A stretch of DNA of 64,000 bases from Pseudomonas sp. Irchel 3E20 (GTDB lineage Bacteria > Pseudomonadota > Gammaproteobacteria > Pseudomonadales > Pseudomonadaceae). A program made the translations under genes and the position numbers. Below the pieces are notes generated by a model. That model saw only the letters and a list, made by a program, of their open reading frames with translations. It did no database searches and was not told the origin of the DNA. How positions within the stretch are numbered: position 1 is the first letter of the stretch; every line of letters begins with the position of its first letter. The stretch lies in assembly GCF_900187645.1 (NCBI RefSeq), contig NZ_FYEE01000008.1:62001-126000 (forward strand), in the 5' to 3' direction. Positions 43,263 to 56,108 of the stretch are shown piece by piece.

Positions 43263-44546
43263 ATGTCCCGTTCCGAAACCCTGTTTGCCAATGCCCAGAA
43301 ACACATCCCCGGTGGCGTGAACTCGCCCGTTCGTGCGTTCAAGAGCGTGGGCGGCACGCCGCTGTTCTTCAAGCACGCCGAAGGCGCCTACGTCACCGAC
43401 GAGGACGACAAGCGCTACGTTGACTACGTCGGCTCCTGGGGGCCGATGATCCTCGGCCACAGCCACCCCGACGTGCTGGACGCGGTGCGCAAGCAGCTTG
43501 AGCACGGCTTGTCGTACGGCGCGCCGACAGAAATGGAAACGCGCATGGCGGACCTGGTGTGCTCCATCGTGCCGTCAATGGAAATGGTGCGCATGGTCAG
43601 CTCCGGCACCGAAGCGACCATGAGCGCGATCCGCCTGGCCCGCGGCTTCACCGGCCGCGACAGCATCATCAAGTTTGAAGGCTGCTACCACGGCCACTCC
43701 GACAGCCTGCTGGTCAAGGCCGGCTCCGGCCTGCTGACCCAAGGCGTGCCCAGCTCGGCAGGCGTGCCGGCGGCGTTCGCCAAACACACCCTGACCCTGC
43801 CGTTCAACGACATCGCGGCGGTGGCGCAGATGCTCAGCGAAGTGGGCCAGGAAGTTGCGTGCATCATCGTCGAGCCCGTGGCCGGCAACATGAACTGCGT
43901 GCCGCCGGCGCCGGGTTTCCTCGAAGGCCTGCGCAGCCTGTGCGACCAGCACGGCGTGGTGCTGATTTTCGATGAAGTGATGACCGGTTTCCGCGTGGCC
44001 CTGGGCGGCGCCCAGGCTCACTACGGCGTCACCCCGGACCTGAGCACCTTCGGCAAGATCATCGGCGGCGGCATGCCGGTGGGCTGCTTCGGCGGCAAAC
44101 GCGCGATCATGCAGCACATCGCACCGCTGGGCCCGGTCTACCAGGCCGGTACTTTGTCGGGCAACCCGCTGGCCATGGCCGCCGGCCTGACCACCCTGGG
44201 CCTTATCAGCCGCCCGGGCTTCCACGCCGAACTGACCGACTACACCACCCGCTTGCTCGACGGCCTGCAACAGCGCGCCGACGCGGCGGGCATCCCGTTC
44301 GTCACCACCCAGGCCGGCGGCATGTTCGGCTTGTACTTCAGTGGTGCGGACGACATCGTGACCTTCGATGACGTGATGGCCAGCGACGCCGACCTGTTCA
44401 AGCGCTTCTTCCATCTGATGCTCGACGGCGGCGTCTACCTGGCGCCGAGCGCCTTCGAGGCAGGTTTCACCTCCATCGCCCACGGCGACACCGAGCTGAA
44501 ACTGACCCTCGATGCCGCCGAACGCGCCTTCGCTGCACTGAAGTGA
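43263..44546 (+). CDS. hemL: Glutamate-1-semialdehyde 2,1-aminomutase HemL
   Basis: 427-residue PLP enzyme making 5-aminolevulinate for haem. Present are VNSPVRAF at the N-terminus, [47 protein letters not shown] and the PLP-Lys in [15 protein letters not shown]. Start MSRSETLF. Last gene of thiD-thiE-hemL, an arrangement shared with other pseudomonads. Confidence 0.97.
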   Translation: MSRSETLFANAQKHIPGGVNSPVRAFKSVGGTPLFFKHAEGAYVTDEDDKRYVDYVGSWGPMILGHSHPDVLDAVRKQLEHGLSYGAPTEMETRMADLVCSIVPSMEMVRMVSSGTEATMSAIRLARGFTGRDSIIKFEGCYHGHSDSLLVKAGSGLLTQGVPSSAGVPAAFAKHTLTLPFNDIAAVAQMLSEVGQEVACIIVEPVAGNMNCVPPAPGFLEGLRSLCDQHGVVLIFDEVMTGFRVALGGAQAHYGVTPDLSTFGKIIGGGMPVGCFGGKRAIMQHIAPLGPVYQAGTLSGNPLAMAAGLTTLGLISRPGFHAELTDYTTRLLDGLQQRADAAGIPFVTTQAGGMFGLYFSGADDIVTFDDVMASDADLFKRFFHLMLDGGVYLAPSAFEAGFTSIAHGDTELKLTLDAAERAFAALK

Positions 44547-44552
44547 CCGCTC

Positions 44553-44577
44553 GCACCTGGCGCATTGCGCCAGGTGC
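44553..44577 (+). terminator. Hairpin downstream of hemL
   Basis: GCACCTGGCGCA and its exact complement are separated by one base, giving a very stable stem 7 bp after the hemL stop. The following TCGCCTACTCTT is only weakly T-rich, so it is called a probable terminator or 3'-end stabiliser. Confidence 0.7.
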
Positions 44578-44674
44578 TCGCCTACTCTTACGGTTCTTTT
44601 ATTCCCTCTTCTGCACGAAAAATCCCACAAACAGAGGGATATCCGGTCATGCAGCAGAAAAACGAGTAAAGACT

Positions 44675-44704
44675 TTGTAAGGTTGGCCCTGCTTATTTCA
44701 TAAT
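44675..44704 (+). promoter_or_regulatory. Putative sigma-70 promoter of the Sel1 gene
   Basis: TTGTAA (44675-44680) and CATAAT (44699-44704) are separated by 18 bp, each differing from consensus at one or two positions. Located 59 bp before the Sel1 gene start. Confidence 0.5.
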
Positions 44705-44762
44705 GCGCGCTTATTGGGCCCCCACTCAGGCCCGCGCGTCCTTCAGAGGTAAGTCGATTCCC

Positions 44763-45317
44763 ATGAACCGCACCGGCCGCACCCTTGCATTGGGCTGCCT
44801 GTTGCTCCTTCAGCCCCTGCTCGCGCACGCACAAGCAGGCGGCAACTCGTTGTTGATCCCGGCGATAGGTCGTTGCACCCTCAATACCCAGCCCCAGGAC
44901 CTTGCCGAGGCGCTCACCGCCTGCCAGCAAGCCTCCGACGCCGGGGATGCGCAGGCACAATACGAGTTGGGCGAATTCTATTACGACGGCAAAAACACGC
45001 CGCGCGACCTCAACCTGGCCCTGAGCTACTTCGAGAAGGCCTCCCTGCAAGGCCACGCCCAGGCGCAATTCAAACTAGGCAGCATGTTCTTCCACGGCGA
45101 AGGCGTCCCGGCCAACAACGTCCAGGCGTACATCGTGCTGAAAATGGCCGCCGTCAACGGCGCCGAAGACGCGCTGGACACCGCTGACGAAGTCGCCGAG
45201 CACATGCAGCGCGATGAACTGGAAGTCGCCACCCAAGTGCTGGGCCAGATCTTCCGCAAGTACCTGATGGAACTGCAAAGCGCCGACGGGCGTTCGCCTT
45301 TTTCGCCGTTGCCCTAA
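44763..45317 (+). CDS. Sel1-repeat (TPR-like) exported protein
   Basis: 184 residues. Signal peptide RTLALGCLLLLQPLLAHAQA from residue 6, then two to three Sel1 repeats: SDAGDAQAQYELGEFYYDGK, KASLQGHAQAQFKLGSMFFH and GVPANNVQAYIVLKMAAVNG. Sel1 repeats mediate protein contacts. Start at MNRTGRTL is preceded by AGAGGTAAG. Partner unknown. Confidence 0.88.
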   Translation: MNRTGRTLALGCLLLLQPLLAHAQAGGNSLLIPAIGRCTLNTQPQDLAEALTACQQASDAGDAQAQYELGEFYYDGKNTPRDLNLALSYFEKASLQGHAQAQFKLGSMFFHGEGVPANNVQAYIVLKMAAVNGAEDALDTADEVAEHMQRDELEVATQVLGQIFRKYLMELQSADGRSPFSPLP

Positions 45318-45341
45318 GTTCGTCCGCCCCTCTGTGACGCC

Positions 45342-45665
45342 CTACTTCTCCGGCATCGGCATCGGGAACGGCATGACATTACCCATGCCCCGTGCTTCGC
45401 TGATTTTCGGCGTGCCCAGGCGTTCGACTTCATCGATGCGCACGATCGAGTGCATGGGCACGAAGCTGCGCACCACGCCTTCAAATTGGGCTTTGAGTTT
45501 CTCTTCGCCGGGGTCGACCACCAATTGCGTGCGCTCGCCGAAGACGAATTCTTCCACTTCCAGGAAACCCCACAGATCGCTTTGATAGATCTGTTTGGCG
45601 TACATCTCGAACACCTGGCCCTGGTTGAGGAAAATCACCTTATAGATTGGAGCTTCGCGTTTGGT
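45342..45665 (-). CDS. DUF1820 family protein
   Basis: 107 residues, soluble, starting MTKREAPIYKVIFLNQGQVF. Contains the family blocks QSDLWGFLEVEEFVFGERTQ and VPMHSIVRIDEVERLG, with a Pro/Met-rich C-terminus. Function unknown. A start seven codons upstream is possible. Convergent with the Sel1 gene. Confidence 0.88.
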   Translation of the reverse strand, partial: TKREAPIYKVIFLNQGQVFEMYAKQIYQSDLWGFLEVEEFVFGERTQLVVDPGEEKLKAQFEGVVRSFVPMHSIVRIDEVERLGTPKISEARGMGNVMPFPMPMPEK

Positions 45666-45762
45666 CATGGTGGGCGGGTAACACATCGGGGGATAAAAAG
45701 AGGGCGCGAACTATAGCATAGCCATCGGGCGCGCAACGCTAGGAAGCAACCGCGATGACCAC

Positions 45763-45768
45763 TATAAT
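45763..45768 (+). promoter_or_regulatory. Putative -10 box of miaB
   Basis: A perfect TATAAT lies 36 bp before the miaB start codon. The -35 region (TAGGAA at about 17 bp) is poor, so only the -10 is claimed. Confidence 0.5.
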
Positions 45769-45803
45769 GCGCGGTTCTTTGAATCACGTGATGACCCCTG
45801 TCC

Positions 45804-47132
45804 ATGGCCAAGAAGCTTTACATCGAAACCCACGGTTGCCAGATGAACGAGTACGACAGCTCGCGCATGGTGGACCTGCTGGGCGAACATCAGGCCCTGG
45901 AAGTCACCGCCCGCGCCGAAGACGCGGACGTCATCCTGCTTAACACCTGCTCCATCCGCGAGCGCGCCCAGGACCGGGTTTATTCCCAACTCGGCCGCTG
46001 GCGTGAGCTGAAATTGGCCAACCCGGACATGGTGATCGCCGTCGGCGGTTGCGTGGCCAGCCAGGAAGGTGCCGCGATCCGCGACCGCGCTCCTTATGTC
46101 GATGTGGTGTTCGGCCCGCAGACCCTGCATCGCCTGCCAGAAATGATCGATGCCGCGCGCGTTACCAAGCTGCCGCAAGTGGACGTCTCGTTCCCGGAAA
46201 TCGAAAAGTTCGACCACCTGCCCGAACCCCGCATCGACGGCCCCAGCGCGTACGTTTCGGTGATGGAAGGCTGCAGCAAGTACTGCACGTTCTGCGTAGT
46301 GCCCTACACCCGCGGCGAGGAAGTGAGCCGGCCGTTCGACGATGTGCTGGCCGAAATCATCCACCTGGCCGAGAACGGCGTGCGCGAAGTGACCCTGCTG
46401 GGGCAAAACGTCAACGGTTATCGCGGCCAAACCAACGATGGCCGCGTGGCCGACCTGGCCGAATTGATCCGCGTGGTGGCCGCGGTCGATGGCATCGAGC
46501 GCATCCGCTACACCACGTCCCATCCGCTGGAGTTTTCCGACAGCTTGATCCAGGCCCACGCCGAGGTTCCAGAACTGGTTAAGCACCTGCACTTGCCGGT
46601 GCAATCGGGTTCGGACCGCATCCTGTCGGCCATGAAGCGCAACCACACAGCGCTGGAGTACAAGTCCAAGTTGCGCAAGCTGCGGGCGGCGGTGCCGGGG
46701 ATTTGCATCAGCTCGGACTTTATCGTCGGCTTCCCCGGCGAGACGGAAAAAGACTTCCAGCAAACCATGAAGCTGATCGAGGACGTGGGTTTCGACTTTT
46801 CCTACTCGTTCGTCTACAGCCAGCGCCCCGGCACGCCAGCAGCCGACCTGGCCGACGACACCCCCGAGGAGCTGAAAAAGGAACGCCTGAACGCCTTGCA
46901 GCATCGCCTCAACCAGCAGGGTTTTGAGATCAGCCGACAAATGGTCGGCTCGACCCAGCGCATCTTGGTCACCGATTACTCGAAGAAGGACCCGGGCGAG
47001 CTGCAGGGGCGCACGGAGAACAACCGTATCGTCAACTTCCGCTGCGATGATCCGACTTTGATCGGGCAGTTCGCCGATGTGCACATCGACGCCGCCCAAC
47101 CGCACTCGCTGCGCGGCTCGCTGTTGCCCTGA
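45804..47132 (+). CDS. miaB: tRNA-2-methylthio-N6-dimethylallyladenosine synthase MiaB
   Basis: 442-residue radical-SAM methylthiotransferase acting on A37 of tRNAs. N-terminal MTTase domain with Cys in [18 protein letters not shown] and GGCVASQEG; radical-SAM cluster [18 protein letters not shown]-terminal TRAM domain (about 375-442). First in the order miaB, phoH, ybeY, corC, lnt, but a REPIN separates it from phoH. Confidence 0.97.
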   Translation: MAKKLYIETHGCQMNEYDSSRMVDLLGEHQALEVTARAEDADVILLNTCSIRERAQDRVYSQLGRWRELKLANPDMVIAVGGCVASQEGAAIRDRAPYVDVVFGPQTLHRLPEMIDAARVTKLPQVDVSFPEIEKFDHLPEPRIDGPSAYVSVMEGCSKYCTFCVVPYTRGEEVSRPFDDVLAEIIHLAENGVREVTLLGQNVNGYRGQTNDGRVADLAELIRVVAAVDGIERIRYTTSHPLEFSDSLIQAHAEVPELVKHLHLPVQSGSDRILSAMKRNHTALEYKSKLRKLRAAVPGICISSDFIVGFPGETEKDFQQTMKLIEDVGFDFSYSFVYSQRPGTPAADLADDTPEELKKERLNALQHRLNQQGFEISRQMVGSTQRILVTDYSKKDPGELQGRTENNRIVNFRCDDPTLIGQFADVHIDAAQPHSLRGSLLP

Positions 47133-47159
47133 GAGAGGGCGCCGCGTGTGTGAGGCCGC

Positions 47160-47246
47160 TGTGGGAACGAGCCTGCCCGCGATAGCGATCTATGGGCCAA
47201 TGAGCGTGGCGGGCCCGGCGCCGTCGCGAGCAGGCTCGCTCCCACA
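47160..47246. repeat. REPIN between miaB and phoH
   Basis: Two REPs in opposite orientation with outer ends TGTGGGAACGAGCC and GGCTCGCTCCCACA and a central variable spacer; can fold into a long hairpin. It occupies much of the 215-bp gap inside the otherwise tight miaB-lnt group. Confidence 0.8.
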
Positions 47247-47347
47247 GGGGCAAGAACCTGACGGGCCTGCTTAAGTGCTTTCGTACCCGGCGTGCTGGCG
47301 TTATCCTTCATTTCACCTTAATTGCCCCAGGGCGGCTAAAAACGACC

Positions 47348-48352
47348 TTGAACGCACCTATCGAACCACATCGTTTCATTCTCGAGCCCTTCGAGGCTCG
47401 CCGCTTCGCCAACCTGTGCGGGCAATTCGACGAGCATCTGCGCTTGATCGAACAACGCCTGGCGATTGAGATCCGCAACCGCGGCAATCAATTCGAGCTC
47501 ATTGGCGAACTCAAGCACACCACCTGCGCGGAAACCCTGCTGCGTCGCCTGTACCGGGAAACCCAGGGTACGGAGCTGTCGCCAGACATGGTGCACCTGT
47601 TCCTGCAGGAGTCGGCTGTCGAGGAAATGGACAACCACTCCCCTGCCGATGCCGCCATCGCCCTGCGCACCAAAAAAGGCATGATTCGCCCTCGCGGCCT
47701 GAATCAGCAGCGCTACGTGAAGGAAATTCTGGGCAACGACATCAACTTCGGCATCGGCCCGGCCGGTACTGGCAAAACCTACCTGGCGGTCGCCTGCGCC
47801 GTGGATGCCCTGGAGCGCGAACAAGTGCGCCGCATCCTGCTGGTGCGCCCGGCGGTCGAGGCCGGCGAGAAGCTGGGCTTTTTGCCCGGCGACCTGGCCC
47901 AGAAGATCGACCCGTACCTGCGCCCGCTGTATGACGCGCTGTACGAGATGCTCGGCTTCGAGTACGTGGCCAAGCTGATCGAGCGCCAGGTCATCGAGAT
48001 CGCGCCGCTGGCCTACATGCGCGGCCGCACGCTGAACAACAGCTTCATCATCCTCGACGAAAGCCAGAACACCACCGTCGAGCAAATGAAGATGTTCCTG
48101 ACCCGCATTGGCTTTGGCTCCACCGCCGTGATTACCGGCGACATCACCCAGGTCGACCTGCCCAAGGGCACCAAGTCCGGGCTGGGCCAGGTGATCGAGG
48201 TGCTCAAGGATGTGCCAGGCATCAGCTTCACCCACTTCATGCCCAAAGACGTGGTCCGCCACCCCTTGGTGCAACGCATCGTCGAAGCCTACGAGCGCTT
48301 CGAGCACAAAGACGACATGCCCGCCGCCAAGGACAGCCGTCACGATGCTTGA
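47348..48352 (+). CDS. ybeZ: PhoH-like ATPase (YbeZ)
   Basis: 334 residues. The start codon is TTG (reads [10 protein letters not shown]); no ATG gives the family N-terminus. Walker [14 protein letters not shown], Walker [13 protein letters not shown], and [10 protein letters not shown] are typical of PhoH proteins. In E. coli YbeZ works with the endoribonuclease YbeY in rRNA processing. Its last 8 bases overlap the ybeY start, so the two are translationally coupled. Confidence 0.94.
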   Translation: MNAPIEPHRFILEPFEARRFANLCGQFDEHLRLIEQRLAIEIRNRGNQFELIGELKHTTCAETLLRRLYRETQGTELSPDMVHLFLQESAVEEMDNHSPADAAIALRTKKGMIRPRGLNQQRYVKEILGNDINFGIGPAGTGKTYLAVACAVDALEREQVRRILLVRPAVEAGEKLGFLPGDLAQKIDPYLRPLYDALYEMLGFEYVAKLIERQVIEIAPLAYMRGRTLNNSFIILDESQNTTVEQMKMFLTRIGFGSTAVITGDITQVDLPKGTKSGLGQVIEVLKDVPGISFTHFMPKDVVRHPLVQRIVEAYERFEHKDDMPAAKDSRHDA

Positions 48353-48839
48353 GCTTGATCTGCAATTGGCCACCGAGGCCACCGCGCCCGACGAAAGCCA
48401 GTTCCGCCAGTGGTGTGAGCTGGCTTTACGCCAGCGCAGCGCCGATTCGGAACTGACCATCCGCCTGGTGGACGAACCTGAGGGCCGCGAGCTGAACCAC
48501 ACCTGGCGGCATAAAGACTACGCCACCAACGTGCTGTCCTTTCCCGCTGACGTGCCGGACGAACTGCTGGATATCCCGCTGCTGGGCGATCTGGTGATCT
48601 GCGTGCCCGTGGTCGAGCGTGAAGCGGCCGAGCAAGGCAAGGCGCTGGACGCCCATTGGGCGCACCTGGTGATTCACGGCTGCTTGCATCTACTGGGTTA
48701 CGACCATATAGATGACGACGAAGCCGAAGAAATGGAAGCGCTGGAACGAACGTTGCTTGCCGAGCTGGGTCATCCCGACCCCTATGCAGACGACGAACCT
48801 GACAACCTCTTAACTGAAACAACAAAGGACTTAGAGTAA
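48345..48839 (+). CDS. ybeY: Endoribonuclease YbeY
   Basis: 164 residues, zinc-dependent RNase for 16S rRNA 3' maturation and ribosome quality control. The metal site [11 protein letters not shown] is intact, and the upstream strand NVLSFPAD is typical. The start ATG is fixed by overlap with phoH and the family N-terminus; an upstream in-frame extension inside phoH is not real. An acidic tail ([11 protein letters not shown]) is normal. Confidence 0.96.
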   Translation: MLELDLQLATEATAPDESQFRQWCELALRQRSADSELTIRLVDEPEGRELNHTWRHKDYATNVLSFPADVPDELLDIPLLGDLVICVPVVEREAAEQGKALDAHWAHLVIHGCLHLLGYDHIDDDEAEEMEALERTLLAELGHPDPYADDEPDNLLTETTKDLE

Positions 48840-48844
48840 TCGCT

Positions 48845-49684
48845 ATGAGCGAAGACCGATCGAGCAACGGGCAAAAGTCATGGCTGGGGAAACTGACCCA
48901 GGCTTTTGCCCATGAGCCGAAAAACCGCCAGGAGCTGCTGGAGCTGCTGCGCGAAGCGCACCAAAACAAACTGTTGGACAGCGAAGCGCTGGCCATCGTC
49001 GAAGGCGCCATCCAGGTAGCCGATCTGCAAGTGCGCGACATCATGGTGCCGCGCTCGCAAATGGTCAGCATCAAGGCGACCCAGACACCCCGCGAGTTCC
49101 TCCCGGCAGTCATCGACTCGGCGCATTCGCGCTACCCGGTCATCGGCGAAAGCCACGACGACGTCATGGGCGTGTTGCTGGCCAAAGACCTGCTGCCGCT
49201 GATCCTCAAGGAGAACGGCGACAGCTGCAACGTCAAGGACCTGCTGCGCCCGGCGACCTTCGTCCCCGAGTCCAAGCGCCTGAATGTGCTGCTGCGCGAG
49301 TTCCGCGCCAACCATAACCACATGGCCATCGTCATCGACGAATACGGCGGCGTGGCAGGCCTGGTGACCATCGAAGACGTGCTGGAACAGATCGTCGGCG
49401 ACATCGAAGACGAGCACGACGTCGAGGAAGACAGCTATATCAAACCGCTGCCCAGCGGCGATTTCCTGATAAAGGCCCTGACGCCGATCGAGAACTTCAA
49501 CGAGTTTTTCGACAGCGAGTTCTCCGACGACGAGTTCGACACCGTCGGCGGCCTGGTGATGAGCGCTTTCGGCCACCTGCCAAAACGCAATGAAATCACC
49601 GAAATCGGCGCCTACCGCTTCCGCATCCTCAATGCCGACAGCCGCCGGATTCACTTGATCCGCCTCACCCCCATCGCTCGCTAA
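48845..49684 (+). CDS. corC: CorC/YbeX family CBS-domain protein
   Basis: 279 residues: two CBS domains (RDIMVPRSQMVSIKATQTPR onward; HNHMAIVIDEYGGVAGLVTI) and a C-terminal CorC_HlyC domain (about 195-275). Associated with magnesium/cobalt efflux and, as YbeX, with ribosome metabolism. It is 5 bp after ybeY and 8 bp before lnt, consistent with one operon. Confidence 0.94.
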   Translation: MSEDRSSNGQKSWLGKLTQAFAHEPKNRQELLELLREAHQNKLLDSEALAIVEGAIQVADLQVRDIMVPRSQMVSIKATQTPREFLPAVIDSAHSRYPVIGESHDDVMGVLLAKDLLPLILKENGDSCNVKDLLRPATFVPESKRLNVLLREFRANHNHMAIVIDEYGGVAGLVTIEDVLEQIVGDIEDEHDVEEDSYIKPLPSGDFLIKALTPIENFNEFFDSEFSDDEFDTVGGLVMSAFGHLPKRNEITEIGAYRFRILNADSRRIHLIRLTPIAR

Positions 49685-49692
49685 GGATTGAT

Positions 49693-51216
49693 ATGCGCCG
49701 TCTGACCCGCCCCGGCTGGCCCGGTAACCTGCTGGCCGTGGCGGCCGGCGCACTCACCACCCTGGCATTGGCTCCCTTCGATATCTGGCCGCTGGCACTG
49801 CTGGCGGCCGGGTTCTTCTACGCCGGCCTGCGCCATCTGAACCCGCGCCAGGCCTTGGGCCGTGGCTGGTGCTTCGGTTTCGGCCTGTTCGGCGCGGGCA
49901 CCAGTTGGATCTACTACAGCATCCACCACTTCGGTGGCGCTTCGGTGCTGCTGGCCGGGTTGCTGATGCTGGCCTTCACTGCGGCGATTGCCTGGTTTTT
50001 CGCCCTACCCGCGTGGCTCTGGGCACGCTGGTTGCGCCGCAACGAAGCGCCGCTGGCCGACGCCCTGGCCTTCGCTGCGTTGTGGGTGGCCCAGGAAGCC
50101 TTTCGCGGCTGGTTCCTGACCGGTTTCCCGTGGCTCTACTCAGGTTACAGCCAACTCGATGCACCGCTGGCCGGGCTTGCGCCGCTGGGTGGGATCTGGC
50201 TGATTTCCTTCAGCCTGGCCCTGACCGCCGCGCTGCTGTACAACCTGCCGCGCCTGATAAAAGGCCGGCGCCCGGGTTTCATCGCCGCCGGCCTGCTGCT
50301 GTTGGCCGCGCCCTGGGTAATCGGGATCGCGCTCAAGGGCCATGCCTGGACCAGCCCTTCGGGCGAGCCGCTGAGCGTGGCGGCGATCCAAGGCAACATC
50401 GAACAAAGCATGAAGTGGGACCCGGCGCAGTTGAACGCGCAACTGGCGCTGTACCGCGACATGAGCTTCAGCACCAAACGCGTTGACCTGCTGATCTGGC
50501 CGGAAACCGCGATCCCGGTGCTCAAGGAGTCGGCCGAAGGTTTCCTGAGCATGCTCGGCACCTTCGCCGCCGACCGTAACTCGGCACTGATTACCGGGGT
50601 GCCGATCCGCCAGCAAGTGCGCCATGAAAAACGCTACTTCAACGGCATCACCGTGGTTGGCCAGGGCGACGGCACGTACCTGAAGCAAAAACTGGTGCCT
50701 TTCGGCGAGTATGTGCCGCTGCAAGACCTGCTGCGCGGGCTGATCGCCTTCTTCGACCTGCCAATGTCCGACTTCGCCCGTGGCCCGGCCGACCAGTCAA
50801 TGTTGCAGGCCAAGGGCTATCAAATTGCGCCGTTCATCTGCTACGAAGTGGTCTACCCGGAATTCGCCGCCGGCCTTTCGGCCCGCAGCGACCTGCTGCT
50901 GACCATCAGCAACGACACCTGGTTCGGCACCTCCATCGGGCCCTTGCAGCACTTGCAGATGGCGCAGATGCGCGCCCTGGAAGCGGGACGTTGGATGATC
51001 CGCGCCACCAACAACGGCGTGACCGGCCTGATCGACCCGTTTGGCAAGATCACCGCGCAGATCCCGCAATTCGAGCGCGGCATTCTGTATGGCGAAGTGG
51101 TGCCGATGCACAACCTCACGCCGTACCTGCAATGGCGCTCGTGGCCGCTGATTATTGCGTGCCTGCTGCTGTTTGGCTGGGCGCTGCTGGCCAGCCGGAT
51201 GGCCAAGACCGTGTGA
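49693..51216 (+). CDS. lnt: Apolipoprotein N-acyltransferase Lnt
   Basis: 507-residue inner-membrane enzyme adding the third acyl chain to lipoproteins. Six or so N-terminal helices (about 10-205) precede a nitrilase-type periplasmic domain with the catalytic Glu in LIWPETAIP, Lys in LKQKLVPFGEY and Cys in PFICYEVVYPE. It is the maturation enzyme for the several lipoproteins encoded in this window. Confidence 0.97.
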   Translation: MRRLTRPGWPGNLLAVAAGALTTLALAPFDIWPLALLAAGFFYAGLRHLNPRQALGRGWCFGFGLFGAGTSWIYYSIHHFGGASVLLAGLLMLAFTAAIAWFFALPAWLWARWLRRNEAPLADALAFAALWVAQEAFRGWFLTGFPWLYSGYSQLDAPLAGLAPLGGIWLISFSLALTAALLYNLPRLIKGRRPGFIAAGLLLLAAPWVIGIALKGHAWTSPSGEPLSVAAIQGNIEQSMKWDPAQLNAQLALYRDMSFSTKRVDLLIWPETAIPVLKESAEGFLSMLGTFAADRNSALITGVPIRQQVRHEKRYFNGITVVGQGDGTYLKQKLVPFGEYVPLQDLLRGLIAFFDLPMSDFARGPADQSMLQAKGYQIAPFICYEVVYPEFAAGLSARSDLLLTISNDTWFGTSIGPLQHLQMAQMRALEAGRWMIRATNNGVTGLIDPFGKITAQIPQFERGILYGEVVPMHNLTPYLQWRSWPLIIACLLLFGWALLASRMAKTV

Positions 51217-51221
51217 CCCCG

Positions 51222-51259
51222 TGCCAGCGATCGCGCGCCTGATGGCGCCATCGCTGGCA
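51222..51259. repeat. Inverted repeat after lnt
   Basis: TGCCAGCGAT (51222-51231) and ATCGCTGGCA (51250-51259) are perfect 10-bp arms around an 18-base loop that itself contains GGCGCC. The following CAAGCCAGGC resembles a second Pseudomonas REP type. It lies between the convergent lnt and DUF218 genes. Confidence 0.7.
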
Positions 51260-51278
51260 AGCCAGGCCTCTACGCGGC

Positions 51279-52040
51279 CTAACGATAGAACAGGCGATAA
51301 CCCACCAGCCCCGCCGCCTCATTGAGCAACTGCCCGGACTGCCAGATCGACTTGAACTCCGGCATCCAACCGCCCAGCGGCCGCGCGTTGTCCACCCCGA
51401 GAAACCCCACCGGCGCCGGTACTACGCCAAACCCCGCGCGCTCGAAACTCCACACGCTGCGCTGCATGTGCCAGGCCTGGGTCACGACCACCACCCGCGT
51501 GACGCCCTCAGGCAGCAATACCTGGGCGCTGAACTGGGCGTTTTCCCAGGTCGTGCGGCTGCGCCCTTCCTGCCAGCGCACCGCCACGCCAAAGTCATCG
51601 CGCAGGGAATCGGCCATCAACGCCGCCTCAGTGGGCGGCGTGCCATAGTGCAGGCCGCCACTGGTCAGGACCGGCAACCCCGAGGCCTTGGCCAGGCGCG
51701 CCGCGTACCGCTCACGCTCCAGGCCCACCCCGGTGGGCTGGTCCGCGCCCCAGGCCGGGTCGCCGCGCTCCCGGCCTGAACCCAACACCACAATCGCATC
51801 GGCACGCTCGGCCAGGGTCGCCCACTCGCTGCGCTCCAGCGCAGGCTCGGTTTCCAGGGCGCGGGCGCTCCACTCCACCACCACCGGCAGGCTCATTAGC
51901 CCGAAACCACCAAGCCCCAGCGCAAAACACAAGCCCGCCAAGCGCGGGCGGCTGCGGCGCAACCACCAGGCCAGCGCCAGCAACAACAAAAGAATGCCGG
52001 GAGGTAACAGCAACTGTTTGACGAAATAACGAAAAGGCAT
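51279..52040 (-). CDS. YdcF/ElyC/SanA family (DUF218) membrane protein
   Basis: 253 residues: two N-terminal membrane helices (about 8-25 and 32-52) then a DUF218 domain with VVLGSGRERGDPAWG, YAARLAKASGLPVLTSGG, SRTTWENAQFSA and VVVVTQAWHMQRSVWSFERA. ElyC is involved in peptidoglycan and lipid-carrier metabolism in E. coli; the exact role here is not known. Single gene. Confidence 0.9.
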   Translation of the reverse strand: MPFRYFVKQLLLPPGILLLLLALAWWLRRSRPRLAGLCFALGLGGFGLMSLPVVVEWSARALETEPALERSEWATLAERADAIVVLGSGRERGDPAWGADQPTGVGLERERYAARLAKASGLPVLTSGGLHYGTPPTEAALMADSLRDDFGVAVRWQEGRSRTTWENAQFSAQVLLPEGVTRVVVVTQAWHMQRSVWSFERAGFGVVPAPVGFLGVDNARPLGGWMPEFKSIWQSGQLLNEAAGLVGYRLFYR

Positions 52041-52168
52041 CGGGCATCTCCAAAAAATGCCCGAAGCCTAAGGGGGTTGAAGCAAAGCAACAACAGAGGA
52101 TATCGGCCGTTCTATGGAAAGGCCCTTGGCGGTGACGTCATGCCAGTGCCCTTGCGGGCTGCGTACAC

Positions 52169-52495
52169 TTACTTGAATTGCAGGGACCGGACCTTTACCG
52201 CGCCCCCGCTATTAGGCGCCTTGTCTCTCAACCAGATGATCTTGGCCGAATGCGGCGCCTGTGGCGGTGTAACCTGATTGTTGCCCGCACCCTGCGGCGC
52301 CTCCTGCCCGCTGCGGTCCAGATAAGCCTGAATCAACTCGAACTCGGCAGCGCTCAAACCACGCAGTTCCAATTCGGCGGGACGCTCGTCGCGTAACCGG
52401 CCCGCCGTCTTTGCCGCATCCAGGGCCAGACCCAAACGGTCAATCAGCCGCTCATAGAACTCCGGTTTAATGACTTTTCGCTGCGACTCAACCAT
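52169..52495 (-). CDS. Conserved hypothetical protein
   Basis: 108 residues, soluble, charged, no signal or membrane segment. N-terminal part KPEFYERLIDRLGLALDAAK is helical; LSAAEFELIQAYLDRSG is a second helix; the C-terminus has SAKIIWLRDKAPNSGG. A GAGGTGAACGG ribosome site precedes the start. I do not recognise the family. It is divergent from leuS. Confidence 0.72.
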   Translation of the reverse strand: MVESQRKVIKPEFYERLIDRLGLALDAAKTAGRLRDERPAELELRGLSAAEFELIQAYLDRSGQEAPQGAGNNQVTPPQAPHSAKIIWLRDKAPNSGGAVKVRSLQFK

Positions 52496-52511
52496 CCGTT
52501 CACCTCACTAG

Positions 52512-55376
<2,865 letters not shown>

Positions 55377-55385
55377 ATTGGATCA

Positions 55386-55410
55386 GGTGCCGGGCAACAC
55401 GCCCGGCACC
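55386..55410. other. Perfect hairpin between leuS and lptE
   Basis: GGTGCCGGGC and its exact complement around the loop AACAC (10-bp stem) start 9 bp after the leuS stop. There is no T-tract, so it may lower but not stop transcription into lptE-holA, or protect the leuS 3' end. Confidence 0.7.
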
Positions 55411-55466
55411 GCACAGAACCTTACGGGCCGCACGGCGGCCCACCTGGTTTCAAGGGGAGCATCAAG

Positions 55467-56069
55467 ATGATTAAACGCAATTTGCTGGTTATAGGCCTGG
55501 CCGTGTTGCTAAGCGCCTGCGGGTTCCAGTTGCGCGGCACCGGCACCAGCGAACTGGCCATCAAGGAACTGGACGTCACGGCCCGCAACGCCTATGGCGA
55601 CACTGTGGTGCAATTGCGCCAGGTTCTGCAAAGCAGCGGCGTCAAGGTCTTTGCCGGCGCGCCGTACAAACTGGTGCTGGCCAACGAGCAGGAATCCCAG
55701 CGCACCCTCAGCTACGCCGGTGCCGGCCGCTCGGGTGAATACGAGCTGACGACTGTGCTCAACTACGAAATCCTCGGCCAGGGCAATCTGTCGCTGCTCA
55801 GCGACAAGCTGCAAGTGCAGCAAGTATTCCTGCACGACGGCAACAACCTGGTGGGTTCCGACCAGGAAGCCGACCAGACCCGCAAGGAAATGCGCCGCGA
55901 CCTCGTCCAGCGCATGGTGCTGCGCCTGCAACAGTTGAGCCCGGCGCAACTGGACCAATTGCAGCAAACCGCCACGGCCCGCGCCAAGGCCGAAGCCGAT
56001 GCACTGGAAGCCGCGCAAAAGGCTGAAGCCGAAACGCCGCGCCAGTCGCCGCTGCAACTGAACCAATAA
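55467..56069 (+). CDS. lptE: LPS-assembly lipoprotein LptE
   Basis: 200 residues. Lipoprotein signal LLVIGLAVLLSAC with Cys at about 19, then GFQLRGTG, the family start of the mature protein. LptE plugs the LptD barrel in the outer membrane for LPS insertion. The C-terminal part (about 150-200) is Gln/Ala-rich and helical, longer than E. coli RlpB at this end. AGGGGAGC precedes the ATG. Confidence 0.95.
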   Translation: MIKRNLLVIGLAVLLSACGFQLRGTGTSELAIKELDVTARNAYGDTVVQLRQVLQSSGVKVFAGAPYKLVLANEQESQRTLSYAGAGRSGEYELTTVLNYEILGQGNLSLLSDKLQVQQVFLHDGNNLVGSDQEADQTRKEMRRDLVQRMVLRLQQLSPAQLDQLQQTATARAKAEADALEAAQKAEAETPRQSPLQLNQ

Positions 56070-56108
56070 GTCTTGCGGGGCGCCTCGGTGCCCCGCTTGC
56101 CCTCGCCG

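Noticed and set aside
43575..45068. 497-codon frame opposite hemL and the Sel1 gene
   Set aside because: Antisense to two supported genes; no motifs.
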